Part shown: positions 1 through 5,119 of the stretch, in pieces
Position numbering within the stretch: position 1 is the stretch's first letter
Layout: every line of letters starts with the position of its first letter
Source: Lentisphaeraceae bacterium
GTDB taxonomy: Bacteria > Verrucomicrobiota > Kiritimatiellia > RFP12 > UBA1067
DNA: 5,139 nucleotides
Assembly (NCBI GenBank): GCA_004551905.1
Contig: SFPL01000099.1
Span: forward strand, 1 to 5,139
Direction: 5' to 3'
The notes under the pieces: model-generated
Told to the model about the DNA's origin: nothing
Seen by the model: only the letters and a program-made list of their open reading frames with translations
Database searches by the model: none
Position numbers and translations under genes: made by a program

Positions 1-175
1 GAAGAACGGGCGCGGCCGATGGAATGTCCTTGAATCGCGGCTCGAACGCATCAAAACGCGCCACGACCATTCGGATTGGCCGCTGGTCGCTGGCTGCACC
101 CCTGGTTGACATCGCCTTCGGCGACTCCTCGCTTCGCTCGTCGGGGGATACGACTGCTGAAACACTTCCAACACG
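1..175. other. Region upstream of purC without a convincing gene
   Basis: No complete gene is visible here. Two plus-strand frames are open from the window edge: one stops at TGA 107-109 (35 codons, ending LVAGCTPG) and another at TAA 177-179 (58 codons, ending AETLPTR). Either could be the 3' end of a gene that starts outside the window, and I cannot choose between them. The second ends inside the A-tract of the hairpin at 176-221, as often happens when a gene runs into its terminator. The minus strand is open over part of the region, but that frame continues antisense through the purC 5' end and looks like a shadow. Confidence 0.3.
112..154. repeat. Palindromic block, possible dispersed hairpin repeat
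   Basis: TCGCC (112-116) and GGCGA (120-124) form a 5-bp stem with a 3-base loop. CGAC (122-125) can pair with GTCG (140-143), and that GTCG can also pair with CGAC (151-154), so alternative folds exist. The piece CGCCTTCG resembles the start of the repeat core inside the transporter gene at 3264 and 3308, but the similarity does not extend through the whole core. It may be a diverged family member or unrelated GC-rich palindromic sequence. Confidence 0.3.
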
Positions 176-221
176 TTAAAAAACGATTCAGGGGCCCCGA
201 AGGGGAAGAATCGGTTTTTAA
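176..221. terminator. Bidirectional terminator-like hairpin before purC
   Basis: The arm at 176-189 (TTAAAAAACGATTC) pairs with 208-221 (GAATCGGTTTTTAA) over 14 positions with one mismatch (A183/G214). The enclosed 18 bases contain CCCC (195-198) and GGGG (202-205) around GAA, giving a GC-rich inner stem. T-tracts follow the GC-rich part on both strands, so it could stop transcription from either side. Its likely role is to end an upstream transcript and insulate the purC promoter, which begins about 50 bases later. The evidence is structural only. Confidence 0.6.
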
Positions 222-272
222 TGCGTTGGCCGTAATTTTCCCGGGGCCGGCCGTGCAGAGCCGCGCGAAATA

Positions 273-281
273 TGCTATAAT
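273..281 (+). promoter_or_regulatory. Extended -10 promoter of purC
   Basis: TGCTATAAT is a perfect TGN extended -10 with a consensus TATAAT hexamer at 276-281. No good -35 is visible at 16-18 bases spacing (best is TGCAGA at 254-259, three of six matches), which fits an extended -10 promoter that does not need one. The expected transcription start is about A288 or A289, only 3-4 bases before the purC ATG at 292. The transcript would therefore be nearly leaderless. Confidence 0.75.
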
Positions 282-291
282 CCACGCAACC

Positions 292-1194
292 ATGAAATAC
301 GACAAGAACCAGGCGCTCCTGGAGTGCCAGATAACGGAATTGCCGCGGAAGAGCGGCAAGGTGCGCGACGTCTTCGACCTCGGGGACTCGCTGCTGATGG
401 TGGTGACCGACCGCATCAGCGCCTTCGACGTGATTCTTCCCTGCGGCGTGCCCGGGAAGGGCAAGGTGCTCAACCTCCTCTCGCTCTTCTGGCTGGAGTT
501 CTTCGGGGTGAACAACCACCTCATAACCGCCGACGTCGAGAAGTACCCCGCCGTCCTCCGTCCCTACGCCGAGCACCTGCGCGGCCGCTCGATGCTGGTG
601 AGGAAGGTGAAGATGGTCGAGGTCGAGTGCATCGCCCGCGGCTACCTCACCGGCTCCGGCTGGAAGGAGTATCAGAAGTCCGGCACCGTCAACGGAGAGT
701 GCCTGCGCGCGGGCTACCAGAACGCCTCGAAGCTCGACGAGGTGCTGTTCACCCCGACCACCAAGGCGGCGATCGGCGACCACGACGAGGCGATCAGCTT
801 CGCTCGCACCGCCGAGCTGGTGGGCGCCGAGACCGCGGCGAAGCTGCGCGACGCGACGGTGGCGCTCTACTCGAAGGCGGCCGACTACGCCGCCGAGCGC
901 GGCATCATCATCGCCGACACCAAGTTCGAGTTCGGCATCGAGCCCGACGGCTCGCTGATCCTGGCGGACGAGGTGCTGACGCCCGACTCCAGCCGCTTCT
1001 GGCCGAAGGCGAGCTACAAGGTGGGCTCCAACCCGCCGTCGCTCGACAAGCAGTACGTGCGCGACTGGCTGGATTCGATCCACTTCAACCACCAGCCGCC
1101 GGGCCCGGAGCTGCCGGACGACGTGGTCGCCAAGACCCGCGAGATCTACATCAAGGCTTACGAGGACCTTTCCGGCAAACAACTCAACCACTAA
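292..1194 (+). CDS. purC: Phosphoribosylaminoimidazole-succinocarboxamide synthase (SAICAR synthetase)
   Basis: PurC condenses CAIR with L-aspartate using ATP to make SAICAR in cytosolic de novo purine synthesis. The 300-residue protein carries the family signatures in order: SGKVRDVFD (21-29, nucleotide-binding loop), TDRISAFD (39-46), PGKGKVLNLLSLFW (54-67), ECIARGYLTGSGWKEY (112-127), FTPTTKAAIGDHDE (153-166), IIADTKFEFG (207-215) and ADEVLTPDSSRFW (225-237). It is longer than the roughly 240-residue enteric form and matches the long, yeast ADE1-like class. The ATG at 292 is chosen because homology begins there and the promoter -10 ends 11 bases earlier. The frame stays open upstream to 76, but that part runs through the terminator-like hairpin and promoter. 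No Shine-Dalgarno site fits before the start. The last codons (LNH-stop) coincide with an AACCAC repeat arm, so the extreme C-terminus may be repeat-derived. Identification is firm. Confidence 0.97.
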   Translation: MKYDKNQALLECQITELPRKSGKVRDVFDLGDSLLMVVTDRISAFDVILPCGVPGKGKVLNLLSLFWLEFFGVNNHLITADVEKYPAVLRPYAEHLRGRSMLVRKVKMVEVECIARGYLTGSGWKEYQKSGTVNGECLRAGYQNASKLDEVLFTPTTKAAIGDHDEAISFARTAELVGAETAAKLRDATVALYSKAADYAAERGIIIADTKFEFGIEPDGSLILADEVLTPDSSRFWPKASYKVGSNPPSLDKQYVRDWLDSIHFNHQPPGPELPDDVVAKTREIYIKAYEDLSGKQLNH

Positions 1195-1249
1195 ACCATC
1201 CTCCTGCGCGCTATGCGCTACGGAGGACAAGCCTAACCACCAAACCACC
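1186..1249 (+). repeat. Hairpin repeat with AACCAC arms between purC and ebfC
   Basis: Two near-identical 15-base arms lie 49 bases apart: AACCACTAAACCATC (1186-1200) and AACCACCAAACCACC (1235-1249), with 13 of 15 positions equal. Between them TCCTCC (1199-1204) pairs with GGAGGA (1222-1227), and inside that GCGC (1206-1209) pairs with GCGC (1215-1218) around a 5-base loop. The segment GCTACGG-AGGACAAGCC (1217-1233) resembles the right half of the cores in the transporter gene (GCTACGG-CGGACAGGCG). The left arm includes the purC stop codon. The stem hides a GGAGG that lies too far (32 bases) from the ebfC ATG to act as its ribosome site. Confidence 0.65.
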
Positions 1250-1258
1250 TAACCAACC

Positions 1259-1570
1259 ATGGGAATGTTCGACCAGATCAAGGAGGCCATGCAGATGCGC
1301 GCGGAGTCCAAGCGCATCGAGGCCGAAGTCAAGAAGATATCCGCCGAGTACTCCAACGGCGGCATCACCGTCGTCGCCAAGGGCGACATGACGATCGAGC
1401 GCATCGCGATCGCGCCGGAGGCGTACGAGGAGGTCGTGAAGGGCAAGCCGCAGCGTTTCGAGACGATGCTCTTCAACACCGTCAACGGCGCGCTCAAGCG
1501 GGTGCGCGAGGCGACCCAGCAGATGGTGATGAAGCAGATCCAGGGAGCCGGCGGGCTTTTCGGCAAGTGA
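1259..1570 (+). CDS. ebfC: YbaB/EbfC family nucleoid-associated protein
   Basis: Members of this family are small dimeric DNA-binding proteins, shaped like tweezers, that coat the nucleoid; they are usually encoded next to recR. The 103-residue product has the family plan: a charged N-terminal helix with repeated Met/Gln/Lys/Glu (about 3-30), a central strand region GGITVVAKGDMTIERIAIAPEA in outline (34-55), a helix containing FNTVNGALKRVREAT (72-86) and a short Gly-rich tail (GAGGLFGK). The length is typical. The start at 1259 has no Shine-Dalgarno site; the 27 bases before it (1232-1258) contain no G at all, and ATG 1265 (third residue) is an alternative. The TGA stop overlaps the recR GTG start by the sequence GTGA. 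The usual dnaX gene upstream is replaced here by purC. The gene symbol follows family usage; a function beyond DNA binding is not shown by the sequence. Confidence 0.93.
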   Translation: MGMFDQIKEAMQMRAESKRIEAEVKKISAEYSNGGITVVAKGDMTIERIAIAPEAYEEVVKGKPQRFETMLFNTVNGALKRVREATQQMVMKQIQGAGGLFGK

Positions 1571-2163
1571 CCGGGTCCGTCGCCGAGCTGGAGAAGTGCC
1601 TCGCCCGGCTGCCGGGGTTCGGACGCCGCAGCGCCCAGCGCGCGGCGTTGGCGCTCGTGCGCGAGAAGGAGCGTCTGCTGCGCCCGCTTTCCGCCGCGCT
1701 CGCCGCCGCCGACTCGCAGGTGCGCTGCTGCTCGCGCTGCGGCGGCTTCACCGAGGCCGGCGTTGACCCGTGCGCGCTCTGCACCGACGAGACTCGCGAC
1801 GGACGCAGCATCTGCGTCGTCGAGGAGCCGGCCGACATCGTCTCGCTGGAGGCGTCGGGCGCGTTCCGCGGGCGCTACCACTCGCTCGGCGGCAAGCTTT
1901 CGCCGGCGCGGCGGATGGGTCCGGACAGGCTGCGCTTCGCCGAGCTGTGCGACCGCGTGGTGCGCGAAGGGGTGGAGGAGGTGCTGCTGGCGGTGTCGAC
2001 CGACATGGACGGCGACGCTACCGCGGGTTACGCGGTGGAGCTGCTGCGCGGTACCGGCGCGAAGGTGACGCGGCTCGCGTTCGGGCTGCCGGCGGACTCG
2101 GGGGTGGCGTACTCCGACCCGCTCACGCTGCGCCGCGCGATCCGCGGCAGAATGGAGGCGTGA
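1567..2163 (+). CDS. recR: Recombination mediator protein RecR
   Basis: RecR acts with RecO and RecF to load RecA on SSB-coated single-stranded gaps. The 198-residue protein shows a helix-hairpin-helix DNA-binding motif (LPGFGRRSAQRAAL, 15-28), a four-cysteine zinc finger (Cys55, Cys58, Cys69, Cys72), a Toprim domain starting at ICVVEEPADI (82-91) with HSLGGKLSP (105-113), and the C-terminal GLPADSGVAYSDPLTLRRAIRGR region (173-195). The length fits the family. In the Toprim segment STDMDGDATAGY (144-155) the position usually held by Glu in VEGEAT or IEGETT is Asp, a conservative change. The start is GTG at 1567, overlapping the ebfC stop. No strong ribosome site lies at normal distance (GGGAG ends 19 bases upstream), so translation is probably coupled to ebfC. 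The 3' end contains the GGAGG that serves ruvC. Confidence 0.96.
   Translation: MTGSVAELEKCLARLPGFGRRSAQRAALALVREKERLLRPLSAALAAADSQVRCCSRCGGFTEAGVDPCALCTDETRDGRSICVVEEPADIVSLEASGAFRGRYHSLGGKLSPARRMGPDRLRFAELCDRVVREGVEEVLLAVSTDMDGDATAGYAVELLRGTGAKVTRLAFGLPADSGVAYSDPLTLRRAIRGRMEA
2154..2158 (+). promoter_or_regulatory. Shine-Dalgarno site of ruvC
   Basis: GGAGG lies inside the last codons of recR, 8 bases before ATG 2167 and 5 bases before the in-frame GTG 2164. The spacing favours ATG 2167 as the ruvC start. It is the clearest Shine-Dalgarno sequence in the window. Confidence 0.75.
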
Positions 2164-2166
2164 GTG

Positions 2167-2658
2167 ATGAAGGTGCTCGGCATCGACACGTCGCTGCGCT
2201 CGACCGGATACGGCGTCCTTTCCGCAGAGGGAAGCCGGCTCCGGATGGTCGAGTGTGGCGCGATCCGCAACACGCCGGCGCTTCCGCTCACCGCCTGCCT
2301 GAAGGCGATCCACGAGCGCGTCGCCGCGCTCATCGCCGCGCACGCGCCGGACGTGATGGCGATCGAGTCGGTGATCTACGGCAAGAACGCGGGCACGATG
2401 CTCGTGTTGGGCGAGGCGCGCGGAGCGGTGCTGTCCGCGGCGGCGCTGGCCGGGCTCGAGGTGTACGAATACGAGCCGCGGCGGATGAAGAAGGCGGTCT
2501 GCGGCAACGGGCTCGCGGAGAAGGGGCAGATCCAGCGGATGGTGAAGACGCTGCTCGCGTTGCCCGAGCTGCCCCAGAACGACGCGGCGGACGCGCTGGG
2601 ACTCGCGATCTGCCACGTCCACTCCTGCTCGCGCCTCGGCGCGGAAAGGCCGATATGA
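2167..2658 (+). CDS. ruvC: Crossover junction endodeoxyribonuclease RuvC (Holliday junction resolvase)
   Basis: RuvC is a dimeric, metal-dependent nuclease of the RNase H fold that cuts Holliday junctions moved by RuvAB. The 163-residue product starts MKVLGIDTSL and keeps the four acidic catalytic residues expected from the E. coli enzyme: Asp7 (GIDTS), Glu67 (IESVIYGKN), Asp139 and Asp142 (NDAADALGLAI). Other family marks are GTMLVLGEARGAVL (76-89), YEPRRMKKAVCGNG (102-115) and the helix KGQIQRMVK (119-127). Length is normal for the family. ATG 2167 is preferred for its ribosome-site spacing; GTG 2164 would add one residue. The gene follows recR by 3 bases, and its stop overlaps the next start as ATGA. 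ruvA and ruvB are not in the window. The neighbourhood with recR and ebfC fits a recombination operon. Confidence 0.96.
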   Translation: MKVLGIDTSLRSTGYGVLSAEGSRLRMVECGAIRNTPALPLTACLKAIHERVAALIAAHAPDVMAIESVIYGKNAGTMLVLGEARGAVLSAAALAGLEVYEYEPRRMKKAVCGNGLAEKGQIQRMVKTLLALPELPQNDAADALGLAICHVHSCSRLGAERPI

Positions 2659-3986
2659 GACGCGCGGTCGGCGGCTACAAGTGGTTCCTGCTGGCGCTCC
2701 TCGGATGCGCCTTCTTCTTCCACCAGGCCGACCGCGCGCTCTTCGGGCTCCTCACCAAGCCGATCCAGGACGAGCTCGGGCTCACCGACGTCCACATCGG
2801 CTGGATCAACACCGCGCTGAGTTGGACGCTCGCGGCGATGACGATGCTCGCCGGGTTCGCGGGCGACCGCTTCTCGCGCAAGTGGATTATCACCGTCTCG
2901 CTGGTCTTCTGGTCGCTGATGACGGTGATGATGGGGTTCGTCGGCGAGTGGCGGATACTTGGCGTCATCGTCCCGGCGTACCTGACGGTCATGTTCTTCC
3001 GTTCGATCGCCACCGGCGGCGGCGAGAGCTTCTATGCCCCGAGCGCGATGGCGCTCCTGGGCGCGCACCACAAGGAGACGCGGTCGCTCGCGTTTTCGGT
3101 GCACCAGGGCGTCCTCTACTTTGCGCTCATGACCTCGGGACTCATCGTGGCCGCCGCGCTGAGGCTGATGGACTGGCGGCACATCTTCATGGTCTTCGGC
3201 GGCGCCGGGTGCCTGCTGGGCGTCTCGTTCATCTGGATGCTGCGCGACGAACCACGAGCCCCTCGCCTTCGCCAAGGCAACGGCGGGCAGGCGAGCCACG
3301 AATCACCCGCCTTCGCCGAGGCTACGGCGGACAGGCGAACCACGAACCTCCTCGCCGGCGGCTTCAGGGCGTTCTTCCTCAATCCCGCGGCGCTTTGCGT
3401 GACGATGGGGTTCGTGGCGATCGTCTTCGTGAACAACGCCTATCTCTTCTGGGCGCCGAAGTTCATCGCCGAGAAGTTCGCGGTGGACGTCGGCGAGGCG
3501 GCGACCAAGGCGATGTTCTGGCACCACCTGGCGGCGTTCGCGGCGGTGATGGCCGGCGGGGCGCTGACCGACCGGCTGGTCGCGCGGCATCCGCGCTTCC
3601 GGCTGGCGTTCCAGGCGACGGCGATGCTGCTCGGCGCGCCGTGCCTCGCGCTTATCGGGCTCTCCGGCTCGCTTTCGGCGATGGTGGCGATGACGGCGGC
3701 CTACGGACTTTGCCGCGGGCTTTTCGAGTCCAACACCCACGCGAGCCTCTTCGACGTCATTCCGCCCGAGTACCGCTCCTCGGCCGAGGGCTACCTCACC
3801 ATGGTTGGCTTCTTCTTCGGCGGACTCTCGGGCATCTGCATGGGCTGGCTCTCCGACCGCTACGGCGTGCGCGGCTTCGAGATAGGCTTCGCGATCATGG
3901 GCGGCGCATACGCCGTCGGCGCGCTGGCGACGGCGCTCTCGTATTTCTGCTTCTTTCGCAAAGTCAGATTGAGTGAAACTGCATGA
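2655..3986 (+). CDS. MFS transporter, Spinster/anion-cation symporter-like
   Basis: This is a 443-residue inner-membrane protein with about 12 hydrophobic segments (roughly 9-27, 46-68, 78-97, 102-120, 148-168, 175-196, 241-262, 288-306, 318-336, 340-358, 378-398, 409-433). Family marks are the Asp-Arg pair in helix 1 (HQADRALF, 23-30), MFS motif A after helix 2 (GFAGDRFSRK, 67-76), helix 4 RSIATGGGESFYAP (116-129), which resembles the RxxxGxGEA-P pattern of Spinster and ACS transporters, and a second motif A-like GGALTDRLVAR (301-311). The substrate cannot be read from sequence; organic anions, sugar acids or lipids are all known in related families. The ATG at 2655 overlaps the ruvC stop (ATGA), with GGAAAGG 5 bases upstream. 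The central cytoplasmic loop contains two in-frame units of a 44-base repeat (about residues 199-232). The open frame continues upstream to 1770 only as a shadow of recR and ruvC. Confidence 0.9.
   Translation: MRRAVGGYKWFLLALLGCAFFFHQADRALFGLLTKPIQDELGLTDVHIGWINTALSWTLAAMTMLAGFAGDRFSRKWIITVSLVFWSLMTVMMGFVGEWRILGVIVPAYLTVMFFRSIATGGGESFYAPSAMALLGAHHKETRSLAFSVHQGVLYFALMTSGLIVAAALRLMDWRHIFMVFGGAGCLLGVSFIWMLRDEPRAPRLRQGNGGQASHESPAFAEATADRRTTNLLAGGFRAFFLNPAALCVTMGFVAIVFVNNAYLFWAPKFIAEKFAVDVGEAATKAMFWHHLAAFAAVMAGGALTDRLVARHPRFRLAFQATAMLLGAPCLALIGLSGSLSAMVAMTAAYGLCRGLFESNTHASLFDVIPPEYRSSAEGYLTMVGFFFGGLSGICMGWLSDRYGVRGFEIGFAIMGGAYAVGALATALSYFCFFRKVRLSETA
3250..3351 (+). repeat. Tandem 44-base hairpin repeat inside the transporter gene
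   Basis: Two 30-base cores (3264-3293 and 3308-3337) begin CGCCTTCGCC and end in CAGGCG; they differ at 4 positions. Arms of the type AACCACGA begin at 3250, 3294 and 3338, exactly 44 bases apart. Each core folds: outer CGCCT pairs with AGGCG, and in the second core inner CGCCG pairs with CGGCG around a 6-base loop. Because 44 is not a multiple of 3, the two cores are read in different frames, giving PRLRQGNGGQA and PAFAEATADRR. The total insertion keeps the transporter frame open. AFAEATADR-like peptides are known to me as recurrent insertions in proteins of several uncultured phyla; this is recall, not a search. Confidence 0.8.
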
Positions 3987-3998
3987 GCAGTGCGCGCG

Positions 3999-4904
3999 CT
4001 ACCGCGACGCCGTGATCAGCCTGCGCATGGCCGCCGCGAACGCCTCGGCCTGCTTCGACGGTTGGATTCCCGCGCGCCGGATCGTCCCCACGCTGATCGT
4101 CTCGTCCAGCTTGAGCGGAACCGAGACGATCGCCGGGTTGTACGCCTTGGCGTGGGCGCCTGAGGCGACGGTGAACCCGTCGAGTCCCAGGATGAGGTTC
4201 GTCATCGTCGCACGGTCGCGCACCCGGATGTTCTTCCTGCGGTCGATAGCGGGCATTACCTCCTCGGCGAAGTAGAGCGCGTTCTCCATCCCCTGCTCGT
4301 ATGAGAGGTAGGGGTAGTCGTCGAGCTCCTCCGGGCGGATGAACTGCTTCCTGGCGAGTGGATGCTTCCGCCCGAGGAACACGTGCGGATTGGCGGAAAA
4401 GAGCTCCTCGAAGACGAGCTCCTCCTTCTTGAAGATCTTCTCGAGCGGCGTACGGTTGCGCGACGAGAGGTAAAGAACGCCGATTTCGCTGCGGTGGCGG
4501 GACGCGTCGTCGATGATCTCGCTGGTCGTCGTCTCCCGCAGGGTGAAGTCGTAGGCATCCGCGCCGTTCGCCTTGACGACATCCATGAACGCGTCGGTCG
4601 CGAACGCAAAGTGCTGGCACGACACCGAGAACTGCGGCCTTCTCACCGCCTTGCCGGTGTACTTCTCGGCGATGCGCGCGGCGTCGTCGAGTATCTGGCG
4701 GGCGGAGGCGAGGAACTCCTCGCCCTCGCGCGTCACGGTGATGCCGCGCGCGGAGCGCGTGAAGATGGCGGTGCGGAGCTCTTCCTCGAGCGTGCGGATC
4801 GACTCGGTCAGCGTCGGCTGCGTTACGAACACCCGCCGCGCCGCCTCGCTGATGCTGCCGTACGTCGCCACCGCATCGGCGTATTTCATCTGCTGGAGTG
4901 TCAT
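3999..4904 (-). CDS. LysR-family transcriptional regulator
   Basis: The product has 301 residues, typical for LysR regulators. An N-terminal winged helix-turn-helix is clear: MTLQQMKYADAVATYGSIS, then EAARRVFVTQPTLTESIRTL (20-39) as the helix-turn-helix proper, then FTRSARGITVTREGEEFL (48-65) as the wing. A linker helix (66-84) leads to a periplasmic-binding-like effector domain starting at QFSVSCQHF (91-99), with the stretch SEIGVLYLSS, then FLGRKHPLA and ILGLDGFTVASG. The effector domain resembles a LysR subgroup common in Firmicutes whose ligands are mostly unknown; the ligand cannot be deduced here. The start ATG (complement 4904-4902) is supported by the promoter directly before it, and no Shine-Dalgarno site exists. 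It converges on the transporter gene with a 12-base gap and diverges from the gene starting at 5120, which is the more likely regulatory target; autoregulation is also probable. Confidence 0.93.
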   Translation of the reverse strand: MTLQQMKYADAVATYGSISEAARRVFVTQPTLTESIRTLEEELRTAIFTRSARGITVTREGEEFLASARQILDDAARIAEKYTGKAVRRPQFSVSCQHFAFATDAFMDVVKANGADAYDFTLRETTTSEIIDDASRHRSEIGVLYLSSRNRTPLEKIFKKEELVFEELFSANPHVFLGRKHPLARKQFIRPEELDDYPYLSYEQGMENALYFAEEVMPAIDRRKNIRVRDRATMTNLILGLDGFTVASGAHAKAYNPAIVSVPLKLDETISVGTIRRAGIQPSKQAEAFAAAMRRLITASR

Positions 4905-4910
4905 GCGCGC

Positions 4911-4940
4911 ATTATACCATTTTGTCCGTCGCCGTGTCAG
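4911..4940 (-). promoter_or_regulatory. Promoter of the lysR gene, predicted leaderless start
   Basis: On the minus strand, CTGACA (4940-4935, five of six matches to TTGACA), an 18-base spacer and TATAAT (4916-4911) preceded by TGG form a strong extended -10 promoter. Counting seven bases from the end of the -10 places the transcription start on 4904, the A of the regulator's ATG. The mRNA is therefore predicted to have no leader. Confidence 0.8.
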
Positions 4941-5054
4941 CCGGCGGAGCGAGCTCGGGATGCCAGGTGAAGGCGGTGATGTTCCGCCAGCGGACGGAGG
5001 TCCCGACTTTGCCAGTTGGCTGACTGACTAATCTTCAAAATGTTGCGTACCCTA
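4941..5054. other. Intergenic region between divergent promoters, candidate regulator binding area
   Basis: No gene is seen. The left part (to about 5028) is GC-rich and holds small dyads: TCGGGA (4955-4960) with TCCCGA (5001-5006), GGCGG (4972-4976) with CCGCC (4984-4988) around 7 bases, and the palindrome GCCAGTTGGC (5011-5020), followed by a tandem CTGACTGACT (5020-5029). From about 5030 the sequence turns AT-rich. Its position between a LysR gene and a divergent gene makes it the expected operator site, but no clear T-N11-A box stands out from the other dyads. Confidence 0.35.
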
Positions 5055-5084
5055 TTGACTGAAGTGCACCATCTATGTTATAAT
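5055..5084 (+). promoter_or_regulatory. Near-consensus promoter of the divergent gene at 5120
   Basis: TTGACT (5055-5060, five of six matches), an 18-base spacer and TATAAT (5079-5084) preceded by TGT give a full extended -10 promoter. The expected start near 5091 leaves a leader of about 29 bases. That leader holds a direct repeat CGTTAT at 5090-5095 and 5098-5103, which overlaps the start site and could be an operator, and the ribosome site AAAGGT (5110-5115). Confidence 0.8.
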
Positions 5085-5119
5085 AATATCGTTATCCCGT
5101 TATTTTACCAAAGGTCAAT

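Noticed and set aside
76..291. A 72-residue N-terminal extension of PurC from an ATG at 76.
   Set aside because: It runs through the terminator-like hairpin and the promoter, has no resemblance to PurC, and family homology starts at the ATG at 292.
1199..1227. A terminator or riboswitch between purC and ebfC.
   Set aside because: The hairpin lacks a following T-tract and is better explained as a member of the dispersed repeat; no riboswitch core is recognisable.
1249..2622. A 457-codon open frame on the minus strand opposite ebfC, recR and ruvC.
   Set aside because: It is Arg/His-rich low-complexity translation typical of the antisense of GC-rich genes, and three well-recognised genes lie on the other strand.
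1770..2654. Upstream extension of the transporter frame that would fuse about 295 residues to its N-terminus.
   Set aside because: The extension is Arg/Ala-rich shadow of recR and ruvC; the transporter has its own ATG and ribosome site at 2655.
3250..3351. A CRISPR array, because repeats occur at a regular 44-base step.
   Set aside because: There are only two cores, the intervening 14 bases are themselves repeated, and the whole lies inside a coding frame.
2681..3976. A 431-codon plus-strand frame overlapping the transporter.
   Set aside because: It is Arg-rich with no domain and no membrane segments, while the other frame gives a clear 12-helix MFS protein.
4936..5024. A miniature transposon bounded by GTCAGCC (4936-4942) and GGCTGAC (5018-5024).
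   Set aside because: The inverted ends are only 7 bases, no target duplication is visible, and the left end is part of the lysR promoter.
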